A stretch of 64,000 bases of DNA, taken from contig CAVVGE010000001.1 of the NCBI GenBank assembly GCA_963747735.1, forward strand, positions 62,001-126,000, written 5' to 3'. The translations under genes and the position numbers were made by a program. The stretch comes from AP-15 sp963747735 (GTDB lineage: Bacteria > Pseudomonadota > Alphaproteobacteria > ATCC43930 > CGMCC-115725). The notes beneath the pieces were generated by a model. The model saw only the letters and a program-made list of their open reading frames with translations. It had not been told where the DNA came from and did no database searches. This document shows, piece after piece, positions 49,626 to 59,038 of the stretch (position 1 is its first letter; the number at the start of each line of letters is the position of its first letter).

Positions 49626-50363
49626 TCACGCGCCCAACGCCGCCTTATAGGCGCGCACCGCCGCGGAGAAGCCGATGACGAGGGCGTCGGCCGTCAATTC
49701 ATGACCGATCGACGCCTCGGCGAAGCCCGGCAACGCGGCAACAAGCGGCGGCAGGTTATCGAGATTGAGGTCGTGGCCGATATTGACGGTCAGCCCCAGC
49801 TCGGCGGCGCGCGCAGCGGTGGCGGCGCAACTCTGCCGCAGCGCGGCAGGCTCGCCGGCACGAAATGCCGCAGCATAGGAGCCGGTGTAGATCTCGATGC
49901 CGTCGGCACCGGTATTGTGCACCGTGGCGACCATGGCCGGGTCGGGGTCGACAAACAGGACCACGCGGCAGCCGAGCGGCTTCAGCTCGGCCAGCGCCCG
50001 GTCGATCAGGCGGTGCTCGGCGGCGTCGAGCTTCCAGCCTTCCTCGGAGGTCAGCACGCCCGGCGCATCGGGCACCAGGGTGCATTGCTCCGGCTTGACC
50101 GCGGCGACGAGATCGAGCAGCCGCCGGTCGGGATAGCCTTCGATGTTGAGCTCGAACGCCGGGCGCCACGGCCGCATCATCTCGCAGACGGCAAAGACGT
50201 CGTCGGCCCGGATATGGCGCTCGTCCGGCCGGGGATGCATGGTCAGCCCATCCGCCCCTGCATCATGCGCCATCCGGCCGAAGCGCCGCACATCCGGCAC
50301 GCCGGTCCGGCGCGAGTTGCGCAACAGCGCAATCTTATTGAGATTGACGCTGAGACGGGACAT
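49626..50363 (-). CDS. pdxJ: pyridoxine 5'-phosphate synthase
   Basis: A 245-residue TIM-barrel enzyme that condenses 3-amino-2-oxopropyl phosphate and deoxyxylulose phosphate to pyridoxine phosphate, the last step of de novo vitamin B6 synthesis. Motifs: LSVNLNKIALLRNSRR, DGLTMHPRPDERHI, CTLVPDAPGVLTSEEGW, GADGIEIYTG and NIGHDLNLDN. The start at 50363 gives the normal length; the frame is open for 16 more codons upstream. Confidence 0.95.
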   Translation of the reverse strand: MSRLSVNLNKIALLRNSRRTGVPDVRRFGRMAHDAGADGLTMHPRPDERHIRADDVFAVCEMMRPWRPAFELNIEGYPDRRLLDLVAAVKPEQCTLVPDAPGVLTSEEGWKLDAAEHRLIDRALAELKPLGCRVVLFVDPDPAMVATVHNTGADGIEIYTGSYAAAFRAGEPAALRQSCAATAARAAELGLTVNIGHDLNLDNLPPLVAALPGFAEASIGHELTADALVIGFSAAVRAYKAALGA

Positions 50364-50441
50364 CCGCGGGCGCTGCACCAAAGCGACAGGCGGGTCGGCT
50401 TCCGCAGCCATGCCGGCAGCCGAGCCGTTCAGCCACGCCGT

Positions 50442-53400
50442 TCAGCCACGCTTAAGCTGCTGCAAGAGCTTCTCGGCGTCGGCCTTGTCGGCAAAAGACG
50501 CCCCCGAAGCCAGCAGCTTCTCCAGCATCGCTTGGGCGTCGCCGGCGCGCCCGGCGCGGTTCAGCGCCACCGCGAGGTGATACTGGATCGCCGGATCGGT
50601 CGGCGCCGAGACATTGGCGGCGGTCAGATACGTGACCGCTTTGCCGGTATCGCCCTGGGCCAGCAGGATCCAGCCAAAGGTGTCGTCGATCTGCGGCGCG
50701 CTCGGCGCCGCGGCGACCGCCCGTTGGGCCAGCTCATAGGCTTTTGTCAGGTCACCTTTTTGCTGATAGAGCCATGCCAGATTGTTCAGCACCGCGGGGT
50801 CGGCCGGGCGCGCGGCGAGCAGCCGGGTATATCGGGCGGTGGCGGCGTCGTGCTTTTTCGCGTCGAGGTACAGCGCAGCCAAGGCCATTTGGAGGGCGTA
50901 GCTGCTCGGGTCGGTTTTGAGACGATCGTTCAGCACCGCCTCGGCTTTCGCCTCGTTGCCGGTTTCGGTGTAGAGCCGGGCGAGGCCGACCCGCAGATTG
51001 TTGTCGGCGGGCCGCGCCGCCAGATCCTTTTCGAGCAGCGCGATCGCCTCTGCGCCTTTGCCGGCCTTCTGGTACAGATCGGCCGATACCAGATCGTAAA
51101 TTGAGCTGCCCGGATCGTCCTTGGCGAAAGCTTGCGCTTTTGCAATCCCCGCCGACAACCCGCCGGTCTCGTCCTCGACCCGGATCAGGTCGGATTTGAT
51201 CGAGGCGTTCTTCGGGTCGCGGGCGAGCGCTGCCTGCAGCACGTCCCGCACCTGATTGTAGTTTTTGGCTGTGTTCAGCGTCGACAGATAGCGGCTCAGG
51301 ATCAGCGCGGAATTCGGCGCGAGCGCATAGGCGCGTTTGTAGGTGGCAGCGGCGGCTGCGGTGTCGCCGGCGCCAAACTGGGCTCGCGCCTGGGCATCGA
51401 GCACATCGACATTGCTGGGAAATTTTGCCGCGAGCTGGTCGGCGGTCGCCGTCGCGTTCTTCCAGTCCTGGCGCATGCCGTAGAAGTTGATCAGCTTGAG
51501 CCCCGGCGCCGGGTCGTTCGGCGCGGCGGTGCGCGCTCGCGCGATAACGTCGGTCGCCACGGACCATTTCTTTTGGTTGATCGCGACATCGGCCAGCCCG
51601 AGCATGGCTGCGACGTCGTCCGGCTTTTGCGCGAGCACTTCGTTATAGACCCGATCGGCGTCGGCTGGACGCCCGGTCGCGAGATAGAGCGGGGCGAGAA
51701 CCATGCGCGCCGCGATGTTTTTCGGGTCGGCCTTCAACCGGCTGGTCAGCGTCGCCTCGGCTTTGGCGAAATCGCCGACCCGGATGTAGTCGCGAGCGAG
51801 AGTGACCACGGTCGCGTCATCGCCAGGTCGGGCCGCCGCCGCCTTTTCGAGCAGCGCGACGGCGTCGGTGATCCTTCCGGCCTTTTCGTAGAGCCCTGCT
51901 GCCGCCAGATCGTAGGCGCCGTTAGCCGGGTCGTCCTTGGCGTATCCGCCTGCCTTGGAGATCGCCGCATCCAAACCGTCGGCTTGCGCGGTGGCGCGGA
52001 TCAAGTCGAGCTTCAGCGAGGTGCTCTTGGGGTTTTTATCGACCGCGGCCTGCAGAACGCCCTGCGCTTCGCGGAAATATTTGGCCGAGTCGAGCAGCGT
52101 TATATAGCGCGCCAAGGCTTGCGGCGCGTCAGGCGCAAGCTCGTAGGCCCGCTTATAGCTGGAGATTGCGCCGTTGACGTCGCCGGCGCCGAGCTGGGCC
52201 TGGCCTTCTGCTTCCAGCACCGCAACATCCGAAGGAAATTGAATGCTGACCGCGCTCGCGGTCGATTTCGCGTTGGTCCAATCCTGACGCAGCTCATAGA
52301 GACGGACCAGCGCAAGACCGGGCGCCGGGTCGTTTGGCGCGGCGGTACGTGCACGGTTGAGCTGGTCCATCGCCTCCGCCCACTTTTTCTGCGCTATGGC
52401 GACATCCGCCAGCCCCAGCATCGCCGTGACCTCGCCGGGCTTCTGCTTGAGCCAGTCATCATAGATTTTCTTGGCATCGTCCGGGCGCGACGTCGCCAGA
52501 TAAAGCTGCGCCAGATCGCGCAGCGCGGGCGCGAACCCGGGCTGCTTTGCCAAAGCGGCGCGAAGCGCCGTCTCGGCCCCGGAATTGTCGTGCTGGGCAA
52601 CATGCACCATGCCCGACAGCGTCAGGTAAAGCGGGTTGTTGGCGTCGCGCTTGATCAGCGCTGCCACCACATTGGCGGCCTTGTCGACCTGGCCTGCGCG
52701 CAATTGGCTCAGCACCAGGGTGGGGCCGGCGACGGTCGCGCCGGCCTCGGTATCGAACACGCGCTCGAGCTCGGCAAGTCCTTGCTTGCTCTGGCCGGCG
52801 CTGATTTGGGAAAGCGCGACGCGCGTCTCGATCGTCGGGTTCTTGGGTTCGAGCGAGGCGGCCTTTTCGAACTGCTGCAACGCAAGGTCCGGTTTGCCGG
52901 CCGCAACATAGGCATTGCCCAGCAAGGTGATCGATTGCGCATCCGACGGCGACTTTGCCACCACCGGCTTTAGATATTCGATCGCACGGGCGGGCGCCCG
53001 TTGACGCAGCGCCGCCGTCGCGATCAGCCGGGCCGCCCGAGGATCGTTGGGGACACGCGCGAGATATTTTTGCAGAAGCGTTTCCGCCTGTGCATATTGC
53101 CCGAGCTCGAACTTTGTCGCGCCTGCGAGATAGTAGCCGCCGACAAATCTTGGGAAAATGGGCGCCAGTTGTTCGAATATTCTATCCGCCTGAGTGTAGT
53201 CTTTCTTTTTGGCAAATTCCAGACCGCGCAGATAATTCGCCATGAAATTGTTAGGGTTGGCTTTGAGAATCGGGTCTAGATCCTCGTCGGCGGCTTGAAA
53301 TTTGCCCTGTGAAATGTTCAGCTGGGCGCGGTTCAGGCGGACCGGGGCGTTTTTCGGATCAATTTTGAGCGCGGCGTCAAAGCGGCTCATCGCACCAGCC

Positions 53401-54050
53401 TGATCGCCTTGTCTGATCAGCATCTCGCCTTTGACCTGAAGCGCCTCGATCGACCGCGGATCGGCGGCGATGGCCTCGTCGACCAATTTGTTGGCCTCGG
53501 CCGGATTGGCTGCCGACAGAAACCGTGCCAACGCGATCTTGGGCGGCACCGCCTTCGGATCGAGCCGCACGGCGTCGCGCAGCATGGCTTCGGCCTTTTT
53601 GAGGTCGTGCTGGCCGGCCGACGCCAACCCCAGCGCCAACCGCAGCTGGCTTTCCACCGCCGCCGGGCGGTTGCCGGGCTGGATCAGGTTGACGACATCG
53701 GCGAACTTGCTTTGACGCAGCAGCGCATCGGCCAATACCGGCAAATAATCCGCCTCTGCGCCATTGCGCTCGCGGGCGGCGCGCGCCTCCCGCTCTGCCG
53801 AGACCGGATCGCCGAGGCTCAGATACACCTTGGCGAGCTTGACCCGGATCTGCGGATCCTGCGGCGCTTCGCGAACCGCGTTGCGCAGCTCGATCTCCGC
53901 CGCTTTCAGGTCGCCTTTGACGATATCCTGGTCGGCGGCTTTGACCGAGGCGGGCGATTCCTTGGCGAGCGCCACCATCGGGGCGGTGACGGCGATCACC
54001 GCTCCGATCGCGGCGCAACGCCATCCCAAGAGGTATCGAGCGTGGCGCAT
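50442..54050 (-). CDS. prsT: XrtA/PEP-CTERM system TPR-repeat protein PrsT, enlarged by an internal duplication
   Basis: A 1202-residue exported solenoid of tetratricopeptide repeats (signal peptide AAIGAVIAVTAPMVALAK). PrsT proteins accompany the exosortase XrtA system and are about 900 residues. Here residues 516-787 and 788-1059 are a tandem duplication of 272 residues, each starting LYLAT(S/G)RP(D/A)DA and sharing LADVAI(A/N)QKKW, ARTAAPNDPAPGL and GAGD, which accounts for the extra length. A third LYLDAKKHDAA at 1060 starts the final repeats. It probably scaffolds exopolysaccharide export. First gene upstream is prsR, 29 bp away. Confidence 0.9.
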   Translation of the reverse strand: MRHARYLLGWRCAAIGAVIAVTAPMVALAKESPASVKAADQDIVKGDLKAAEIELRNAVREAPQDPQIRVKLAKVYLSLGDPVSAEREARAARERNGAEADYLPVLADALLRQSKFADVVNLIQPGNRPAAVESQLRLALGLASAGQHDLKKAEAMLRDAVRLDPKAVPPKIALARFLSAANPAEANKLVDEAIAADPRSIEALQVKGEMLIRQGDQAGAMSRFDAALKIDPKNAPVRLNRAQLNISQGKFQAADEDLDPILKANPNNFMANYLRGLEFAKKKDYTQADRIFEQLAPIFPRFVGGYYLAGATKFELGQYAQAETLLQKYLARVPNDPRAARLIATAALRQRAPARAIEYLKPVVAKSPSDAQSITLLGNAYVAAGKPDLALQQFEKAASLEPKNPTIETRVALSQISAGQSKQGLAELERVFDTEAGATVAGPTLVLSQLRAGQVDKAANVVAALIKRDANNPLYLTLSGMVHVAQHDNSGAETALRAALAKQPGFAPALRDLAQLYLATSRPDDAKKIYDDWLKQKPGEVTAMLGLADVAIAQKKWAEAMDQLNRARTAAPNDPAPGLALVRLYELRQDWTNAKSTASAVSIQFPSDVAVLEAEGQAQLGAGDVNGAISSYKRAYELAPDAPQALARYITLLDSAKYFREAQGVLQAAVDKNPKSTSLKLDLIRATAQADGLDAAISKAGGYAKDDPANGAYDLAAAGLYEKAGRITDAVALLEKAAAARPGDDATVVTLARDYIRVGDFAKAEATLTSRLKADPKNIAARMVLAPLYLATGRPADADRVYNEVLAQKPDDVAAMLGLADVAINQKKWSVATDVIARARTAAPNDPAPGLKLINFYGMRQDWKNATATADQLAAKFPSNVDVLDAQARAQFGAGDTAAAAATYKRAYALAPNSALILSRYLSTLNTAKNYNQVRDVLQAALARDPKNASIKSDLIRVEDETGGLSAGIAKAQAFAKDDPGSSIYDLVSADLYQKAGKGAEAIALLEKDLAARPADNNLRVGLARLYTETGNEAKAEAVLNDRLKTDPSSYALQMALAALYLDAKKHDAATARYTRLLAARPADPAVLNNLAWLYQQKGDLTKAYELAQRAVAAAPSAPQIDDTFGWILLAQGDTGKAVTYLTAANVSAPTDPAIQYHLAVALNRAGRAGDAQAMLEKLLASGASFADKADAEKLLQQLKRG
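50874..52505. repeat. 816-bp tandem duplication inside prsT
   Basis: Codons for residues 516-787 (51690-52505) and 788-1059 (50874-51689) encode two 272-residue units of equal length with conserved landmarks at the same offsets (LYLAT at 516 and 788, QKP at 536 and 808, ARTAAPNDPAPGL at 567 and 839). The copies have diverged, so the duplication is not recent. Confidence 0.85.
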
Positions 54051-54079
54051 TGCGCCCTCCTTCCCGGCGCAGCAGACGC

Positions 54080-55447
54080 TCAGAGATCGACCCCGAGCTG
54101 GTGCTGCTGCATCAAATCATAAAGAGTGGGGCGGCTGATCCCTAAGAGCTTTGCCGCCTTCGACAAGTTCGAGCCGGCCTGAGCGAGCGCCAGCTGAATG
54201 ACTTCGCGCTCGGCACGCGCCCGCGCGCTGCGGATGTCGAGCAGCTTGGCGTCGTCACCGGCAGTCGAAAGGTCGAGATCGGCGGCTGTCAGCAACGGCC
54301 CGTCGGTCATCACGACAGCACGTTTGACGCGGTTTTCGAGCTCGCGGACATTTCCCGGCCACGGGTGGTCCTTGATCGCCGCCAGCGCCGAAGGGCCGAT
54401 CCCGCGCGCCAGGCGCCCGTATTCGTCGGCAAAGCGCCGCAAAAAATAGCTGGCGAGAACGACTGCGTCGGCCGGCCGCTCGCGCAGCGGCGGGACCCAC
54501 ACCTTGACCTCGTTCAGCCGATAATAGAGATCCTCGCGAAACCGCCCCGCGGCCATCATCCGGTCGAGGTCTTGGTTGGTGGCGCAGACGATGCGGACAT
54601 CCACCTGCACCGGCCTGCGCCCGCCGACCCGCTCGACAATCTGGTCCTGCAAGAAGCGCAGCAGCTTGACCTGCATCGGCAACGGCACGTCGCCGATCTC
54701 ATCGAGAAACAAGGTGCCGTGATTGGCGCTTTCGATCTTGCCGATACTTTGCTTGACGGCGCCGGTGAAGGCGCCTTTTTCATGACCGAACAGCTCGCTT
54801 TCGAGCAACGTCTCGGGGATCGCCGCACAGTTTATCGGCACAAAAGGAGCGCCGGCGCGACGGCTGAGGCGGTGAACCGCCCGCGCCAGCAGCTCTTTTC
54901 CCGTGCCGCTCTCGCCGAGCAGCAGAATCGTCACATCGGTGGGCGCGATCTTCTCGATGTCGCGCAGCACCTTCAGCATCGCCGGGCTCGTCGCGATGAT
55001 CCCGTCGATCGGCGAGGCCCCCGACACTTCGTTGAGCCTGCGGTTTTCGGCCTCGAGCTCGAACATTTGCTCGGCCCGGCCGACGATCATCTGCAAGACC
55101 TCGATGTCGATCGGCTTTTGGTAAAAGTCGTAGGCGCCGAGCGCGATCGCCCGCAAGGCGTGCTCGCGGGTCTCGTTGCCGGTGGCGATGATGACTTTAG
55201 TCGCCGGCGCGATCTCGCGGATCTCGGTCAAGGTCGCCAAACCCTCGGAAGCGCCGTCGGGGTCGGGCGGCAGACCGAGATCGAGAATAGCGACCGGCAC
55301 CGGCTGCCCTTTGATGATGCTGATCGCCTCCTCGCGGCTGGCGGCGGGATGCACCTTGTGGTCGGAAAACGCCCAGCGAAGCTGGCGCAAAAGCCCGGCA
55401 TCATCATCGACGATCAGCAACGGGCGGGCCGGCGCCGACATGTTCAT
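54080..55447 (-). CDS. prsR: PEP-CTERM system sigma-54 response regulator PrsR
   Basis: A 455-residue NtrC-class regulator. Receiver domain with the acidic pocket LLIVDDDAG and phospho-acceptor LDLGLPPDPDG, a sigma-54 AAA+ domain (Walker A LGESGTGKELLARA, the sigma-54-contact loop HEKGAFTGAV, Walker B GTLFLDEIGD) and a FIS-type helix-turn-helix (NLSKAAKLLGISRPTLYDLM). It should activate sigma-54 promoters of exopolysaccharide and PEP-CTERM genes after phosphorylation by PrsK, encoded immediately upstream (1-bp gap). Confidence 0.95.
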   Translation of the reverse strand: MNMSAPARPLLIVDDDAGLLRQLRWAFSDHKVHPAASREEAISIIKGQPVPVAILDLGLPPDPDGASEGLATLTEIREIAPATKVIIATGNETREHALRAIALGAYDFYQKPIDIEVLQMIVGRAEQMFELEAENRRLNEVSGASPIDGIIATSPAMLKVLRDIEKIAPTDVTILLLGESGTGKELLARAVHRLSRRAGAPFVPINCAAIPETLLESELFGHEKGAFTGAVKQSIGKIESANHGTLFLDEIGDVPLPMQVKLLRFLQDQIVERVGGRRPVQVDVRIVCATNQDLDRMMAAGRFREDLYYRLNEVKVWVPPLRERPADAVVLASYFLRRFADEYGRLARGIGPSALAAIKDHPWPGNVRELENRVKRAVVMTDGPLLTAADLDLSTAGDDAKLLDIRSARARAEREVIQLALAQAGSNLSKAAKLLGISRPTLYDLMQQHQLGVDL

Positions 55448-55448
55448 C

Positions 55449-57491
55449 TTATGCCGCAGCGGACCGAGCCGCCGCCTCCTGTTCGAGCACCAGGGGCAGG
55501 ATCACTCGCATCGTCGTCCCCTCGCCCGGCTTGGAAATGACTTCGAGATCGCCACCGGCCATTCGAATCAGCTCGCGCGTCTGAAAGACCCCGATCCCGT
55601 AGCCGCCCGATTTGGTCGAGCGAAACGGCAAAAACAACTCGTCGCGAATAAAAGCAGCGCCCATCCCGGGGCCCTGGTCGGCGACGTCGATAACGCACTG
55701 ACCGCCGCGGCGGTGCCTGGAAATGGTGACGCGATCACCCGGACACGACGCTTCGATCGCATTCTGCACCAGCTGGGCCAGCGCCGAGCGCAGCCGATCG
55801 GGGGCGATCGCAACCCGTCGCCCGCCTCCATCATTTGGCGGTTCGATCCGCACCGACCCGTCGGGGAACTCGACCGCAAGGGCCGCGATCACGCCATCCG
55901 GATCGACCATGGGCGGCGGCTGGGCGGCGCCGTCGGCTTTGAGCTGGCCAAGCAGATGGTTCATCCGCCCGACCGCGTCCTCGACGGTTTTCAGCATGTC
56001 GCGGCGAAATTCGGGGTCGTCGATGTAGCGGCGCGCGTTGGATACGATCAGACCGAGCTGGCTCGCGAGATTTTTGATGTCGTGAACGACAAAGGCGAAG
56101 CGCTTGCTGTATTCGGTCAGCAGCTCGCCGTCGCGCAGCTCGCGCGTCGAGCGCTCCTCGGCAAGATAGCTGGCCGCCTGACGACCCGCCGCGCGCAACA
56201 ACTCGAACGCCTCCCAATCGAGGGTGACCGCATGCGTGGGCCGATTGAGCAGCACAAAACCGACAATTTCGCGGCGATGCGACAGCGGCACCGCCAGCCA
56301 AGCGGCGGCCGAGCCCGGCGGCCAATGTTCGGCGCCGGTGTCCACCGTCCGCTCCTGAATCCAGCTGCTGTCGCGGAAGCCGGCAATAAACGGATCGTCG
56401 GCCGGCAAGGCGGCGTCGCGTAGCAGCGCCACATTCCACGCGGCCGTCGGGCAATACCCGGTTCCTCGGCACAAAGACCACAGCGCGCCGGCGGGGCTGT
56501 CGACGAATTCCGCGAGCGCGCGGATAGTCCTGACCTGAAGCTCCTCGGCCTGCTGCGGATCGGAAACCAAGTCGATAAATTTCAACCATTCAATCCGGTA
56601 GTCGTACCGGTGCGTGAAAAAATTTCGCGAGATATGAAACTTGAGCCGCTGCCGTAAGCTGCCGGAGGAAAGCACGGTAACCAGAACGACGATGCTGCCG
56701 AACAGCATCGCCAGCTGGAGCACCAGCCCCCAATCGCCGCCAAATCCACGCAGCAGCATGGCGACGACCGCGACGGCAAGGAGAAAGCAGCCGCTCGCCA
56801 GCAACGTCGCGGTGTGCAGAACCACCTGCCGCGACACATGGATGTCGATCCGCCACTGGGGGTTGCGCGCCATCGCCAAGGCCAGCAGCGGCGCCATGAG
56901 CGCCGCCACGATCGGACAGCCGAGCGCCAGACCGGGATCGACCCGGCCGCGGGTGATAAAGGCGTCGGAGAAGAGAAACAGCTCGTAGGCAAAAAGCCCG
57001 CCGAGGGCGAGGCAGATCGGCCAGACGTGCCAGTGTCGCGAAGGCGGGGTGTTGCGCCACAGATTCTCGATCGTCAGCAATCCGAAGACGCCGAACCCGA
57101 CGCGAACCAGGAGCTGCTCCATCGGTGGTGCTGCAGCCTCCGGGACAAAGGCCAGCACCCGAGCGTCGTTTGCGAGCGCCGCGGCGCAAAACGCAACCGC
57201 ACCGATCAGGTAGCGCCGCCGCATTCCGGCGCCCGGCCCTGCGGCGGATCCGGCGGTCATCACGCTGACCGCGAACAACAGCCACGCGGACAGTCGGATG
57301 CCGTCGAGAAGCGACAACAACGCCGTCGGGAACAGCCGGCCGAATGCGGTCGCCATCGCCCACACGATCGAGGCGATGCAGCAGCCGATAATGGCAATCC
57401 CGGTTCTGCTGCTCGGGCCGTGCAAGACCATCAAGCCGATCACCAGGATGAACGCCAGCGCACATCCCAGATAAACCGTCTCGGCAACCAA
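55449..57491 (-). CDS. prsK: XrtA/PEP-CTERM system histidine kinase PrsK
   Basis: A 680-residue membrane histidine kinase. The N-terminal half has several transmembrane helices (7-9 predicted by eye), followed by a GAF-like sensor domain (about residues 300-440). The H-box is FAFVVHDIKNLASQLGLIV with the phospho-acceptor histidine, and the ATPase domain has DQGPGMGAAF (N/G1-type) and KSGGYGIGVFQTREL (G2). These match PrsK. The cognate regulator prsR is next. It begins 19 bp downstream of the sugar transferase stop, so transferase, kinase, regulator and TPR protein form one operon. Confidence 0.94.
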   Translation of the reverse strand: MVAETVYLGCALAFILVIGLMVLHGPSSRTGIAIIGCCIASIVWAMATAFGRLFPTALLSLLDGIRLSAWLLFAVSVMTAGSAAGPGAGMRRRYLIGAVAFCAAALANDARVLAFVPEAAAPPMEQLLVRVGFGVFGLLTIENLWRNTPPSRHWHVWPICLALGGLFAYELFLFSDAFITRGRVDPGLALGCPIVAALMAPLLALAMARNPQWRIDIHVSRQVVLHTATLLASGCFLLAVAVVAMLLRGFGGDWGLVLQLAMLFGSIVVLVTVLSSGSLRQRLKFHISRNFFTHRYDYRIEWLKFIDLVSDPQQAEELQVRTIRALAEFVDSPAGALWSLCRGTGYCPTAAWNVALLRDAALPADDPFIAGFRDSSWIQERTVDTGAEHWPPGSAAAWLAVPLSHRREIVGFVLLNRPTHAVTLDWEAFELLRAAGRQAASYLAEERSTRELRDGELLTEYSKRFAFVVHDIKNLASQLGLIVSNARRYIDDPEFRRDMLKTVEDAVGRMNHLLGQLKADGAAQPPPMVDPDGVIAALAVEFPDGSVRIEPPNDGGGRRVAIAPDRLRSALAQLVQNAIEASCPGDRVTISRHRRGGQCVIDVADQGPGMGAAFIRDELFLPFRSTKSGGYGIGVFQTRELIRMAGGDLEVISKPGEGTTMRVILPLVLEQEAAARSAAA

Positions 57492-57510
57492 GCTGGTCAG
57501 TTGCTTGTCC

Positions 57511-58920
57511 CTATCTCGCTCCGTGATTCCAAAAAATCACTCGAGCGGTTTGCAGCAAGATAACGAAATCCAGAAAAACGCTCTGGTTTTTGACGTAATA
57601 AAGATCGAACGAGAGCTTGCGCCGGGCATCCTCGATCGAGGCGCCGTAGGGGTAGTTGATTTGCGCCCAGCCGGTGATGCCGGGCCGCACCCAATGACGT
57701 TCGGCGTAATAGGGGATGGCTCGGCCCAGCTCATCGACAAAGACGGGGCGCTCCGGGCGCGGCCCGACAAAGCTCATATCGCCGCGCAGGACGTTGAACA
57801 CCTGCGGCAGCTCGTCGATCCGCAGCTTTCGGATCACCGCGCCGACGCGGGTGACCCGCGGATCCCCGCGCGCGGCCCAGCGCGCCTTGCCGTCGAGCTC
57901 GGCATCCACCCGCATGCTGCGGAATTTGAGGATACGAAAGGTCCGGCCGCGCAGCCCGACTCTGACCTGGCGGTACAGCACCGGACCCGAGCTGTCGAGC
58001 TTGACCAGGCACGCGACGACCGCCAACAGCGGCAAGGTCAGCACCAGCAACGCCAGGCTGATCGCGATATCGAAGGTTCGCTTGGCGACTTTGTCGATCA
58101 TGCCGCAGCGAAAGCCGTCCGAATAAAACAGCCAGCTCGGCTTGAGCGCCTCGAGATCGACGGTGCGCGTTTCGCGCTCCCAGAAGTCGAGAAAATCGGT
58201 CACCCTGATGCCGGCGAGCTTGCAGCGCAGCAGCTGGCGCACCGGCAGCCCCCGCCGCTCGTCACTGGCGACCACGACCTCGCTCGCGCCAATCCGGCAT
58301 CCGAGATCGGCAAAACCGTTGGGACCGGCCGCCGTCCAGTCGAAGCTGTCGCTGCGGACGCAGCTCTGCTCGCCCGGCATCCCGATAAATGCCAACGGCA
58401 CGAAATGCGGGCTGTCGCCGCTCGCCACCAGACCGGCAATCCGCGCCGCCTGGGTCCCGCTGCCGAGCACGATGACCCGTCGTTTCAACAGCCCTCGCCC
58501 CCAGGTCGCGAGAAAGGCGCCGCGGGTCACCGAGATGCAGCCGAGCCAGATCAGCGCCGCCTTGAGCGGCAGCGCCGCCGCATCGGGCATGTTGTGCGGG
58601 CCGTTGCGCCAATAGGACAGCGCGACGAGGACGAGGACCAAAACCACGATAAAGGCAATCGCGATCTTGCCCGCGAGCAGGCGGAAATCTACAAAGCTTT
58701 GGTGCGCATAAAGCCCGATCGCGATCATCACCGCCACCGCGGCCACCGACAAGCCGACCGACAACGGGATCGGCAAGCGGGCAACCGCGAACAGGGCCAC
58801 CGGCCCGGCGGCGGGCCGCGCCAACATGTGGTAGAACGCCGCTGTAATCAGCAATGCATCCGACGATGCCAGAACCACGACCGAAGCAGGGATAAAATGT
58901 CTGAAAAGCCTGAATTGCAT
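57511..58920 (-). CDS. PEP-CTERM/XrtA-associated sugar transferase (undecaprenyl-phosphate sugar phosphotransferase)
   Basis: A 469-residue bacterial sugar transferase of the TIGR03013 type. Four or five N-terminal helices, a Rossmann-like middle domain (RRVIVLGSGTQAARIAGLVA), and the C-terminal catalytic domain: KRTFDIAISLALLVLTLPLL, LYRQVRVGLRGRTFRILKFRSMR, RIDELPQVFNVLRGDMSFVGPRPERP and RHWVRPGITGWAQI. It loads the first sugar phosphate onto the lipid carrier in exopolysaccharide synthesis. The start at 58920 gives MQFRLFRHFI. It is the first gene of the prs operon here; no exosortase is present in the window. Confidence 0.93.
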   Translation of the reverse strand: MQFRLFRHFIPASVVVLASSDALLITAAFYHMLARPAAGPVALFAVARLPIPLSVGLSVAAVAVMIAIGLYAHQSFVDFRLLAGKIAIAFIVVLVLVLVALSYWRNGPHNMPDAAALPLKAALIWLGCISVTRGAFLATWGRGLLKRRVIVLGSGTQAARIAGLVASGDSPHFVPLAFIGMPGEQSCVRSDSFDWTAAGPNGFADLGCRIGASEVVVASDERRGLPVRQLLRCKLAGIRVTDFLDFWERETRTVDLEALKPSWLFYSDGFRCGMIDKVAKRTFDIAISLALLVLTLPLLAVVACLVKLDSSGPVLYRQVRVGLRGRTFRILKFRSMRVDAELDGKARWAARGDPRVTRVGAVIRKLRIDELPQVFNVLRGDMSFVGPRPERPVFVDELGRAIPYYAERHWVRPGITGWAQINYPYGASIEDARRKLSFDLYYVKNQSVFLDFVILLQTARVIFWNHGAR

Positions 58921-59038
58921 TGTCAAGCACGCGGTGTTAACTGTAATGCACGGGGCTGGCTGAACGACGCAGCCGATTGCGGAACAGTCTAATACCAGGA
59001 AATTGGGCGATTGTCCAGTAGAACCCGCGAAAGCCTCT

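Noticed and set aside
51132..52973. 613-codon plus-strand frame opposite prsT
   Set aside because: Antisense image of TPR repeats, no domain of its own.
58921..59038. Sigma-54 promoter (GG-N10-GC type) upstream of the sugar transferase
   Set aside because: No TGGCAC-N5-TTGC match on the minus strand of this gap, so PrsR control is inferred from context only.
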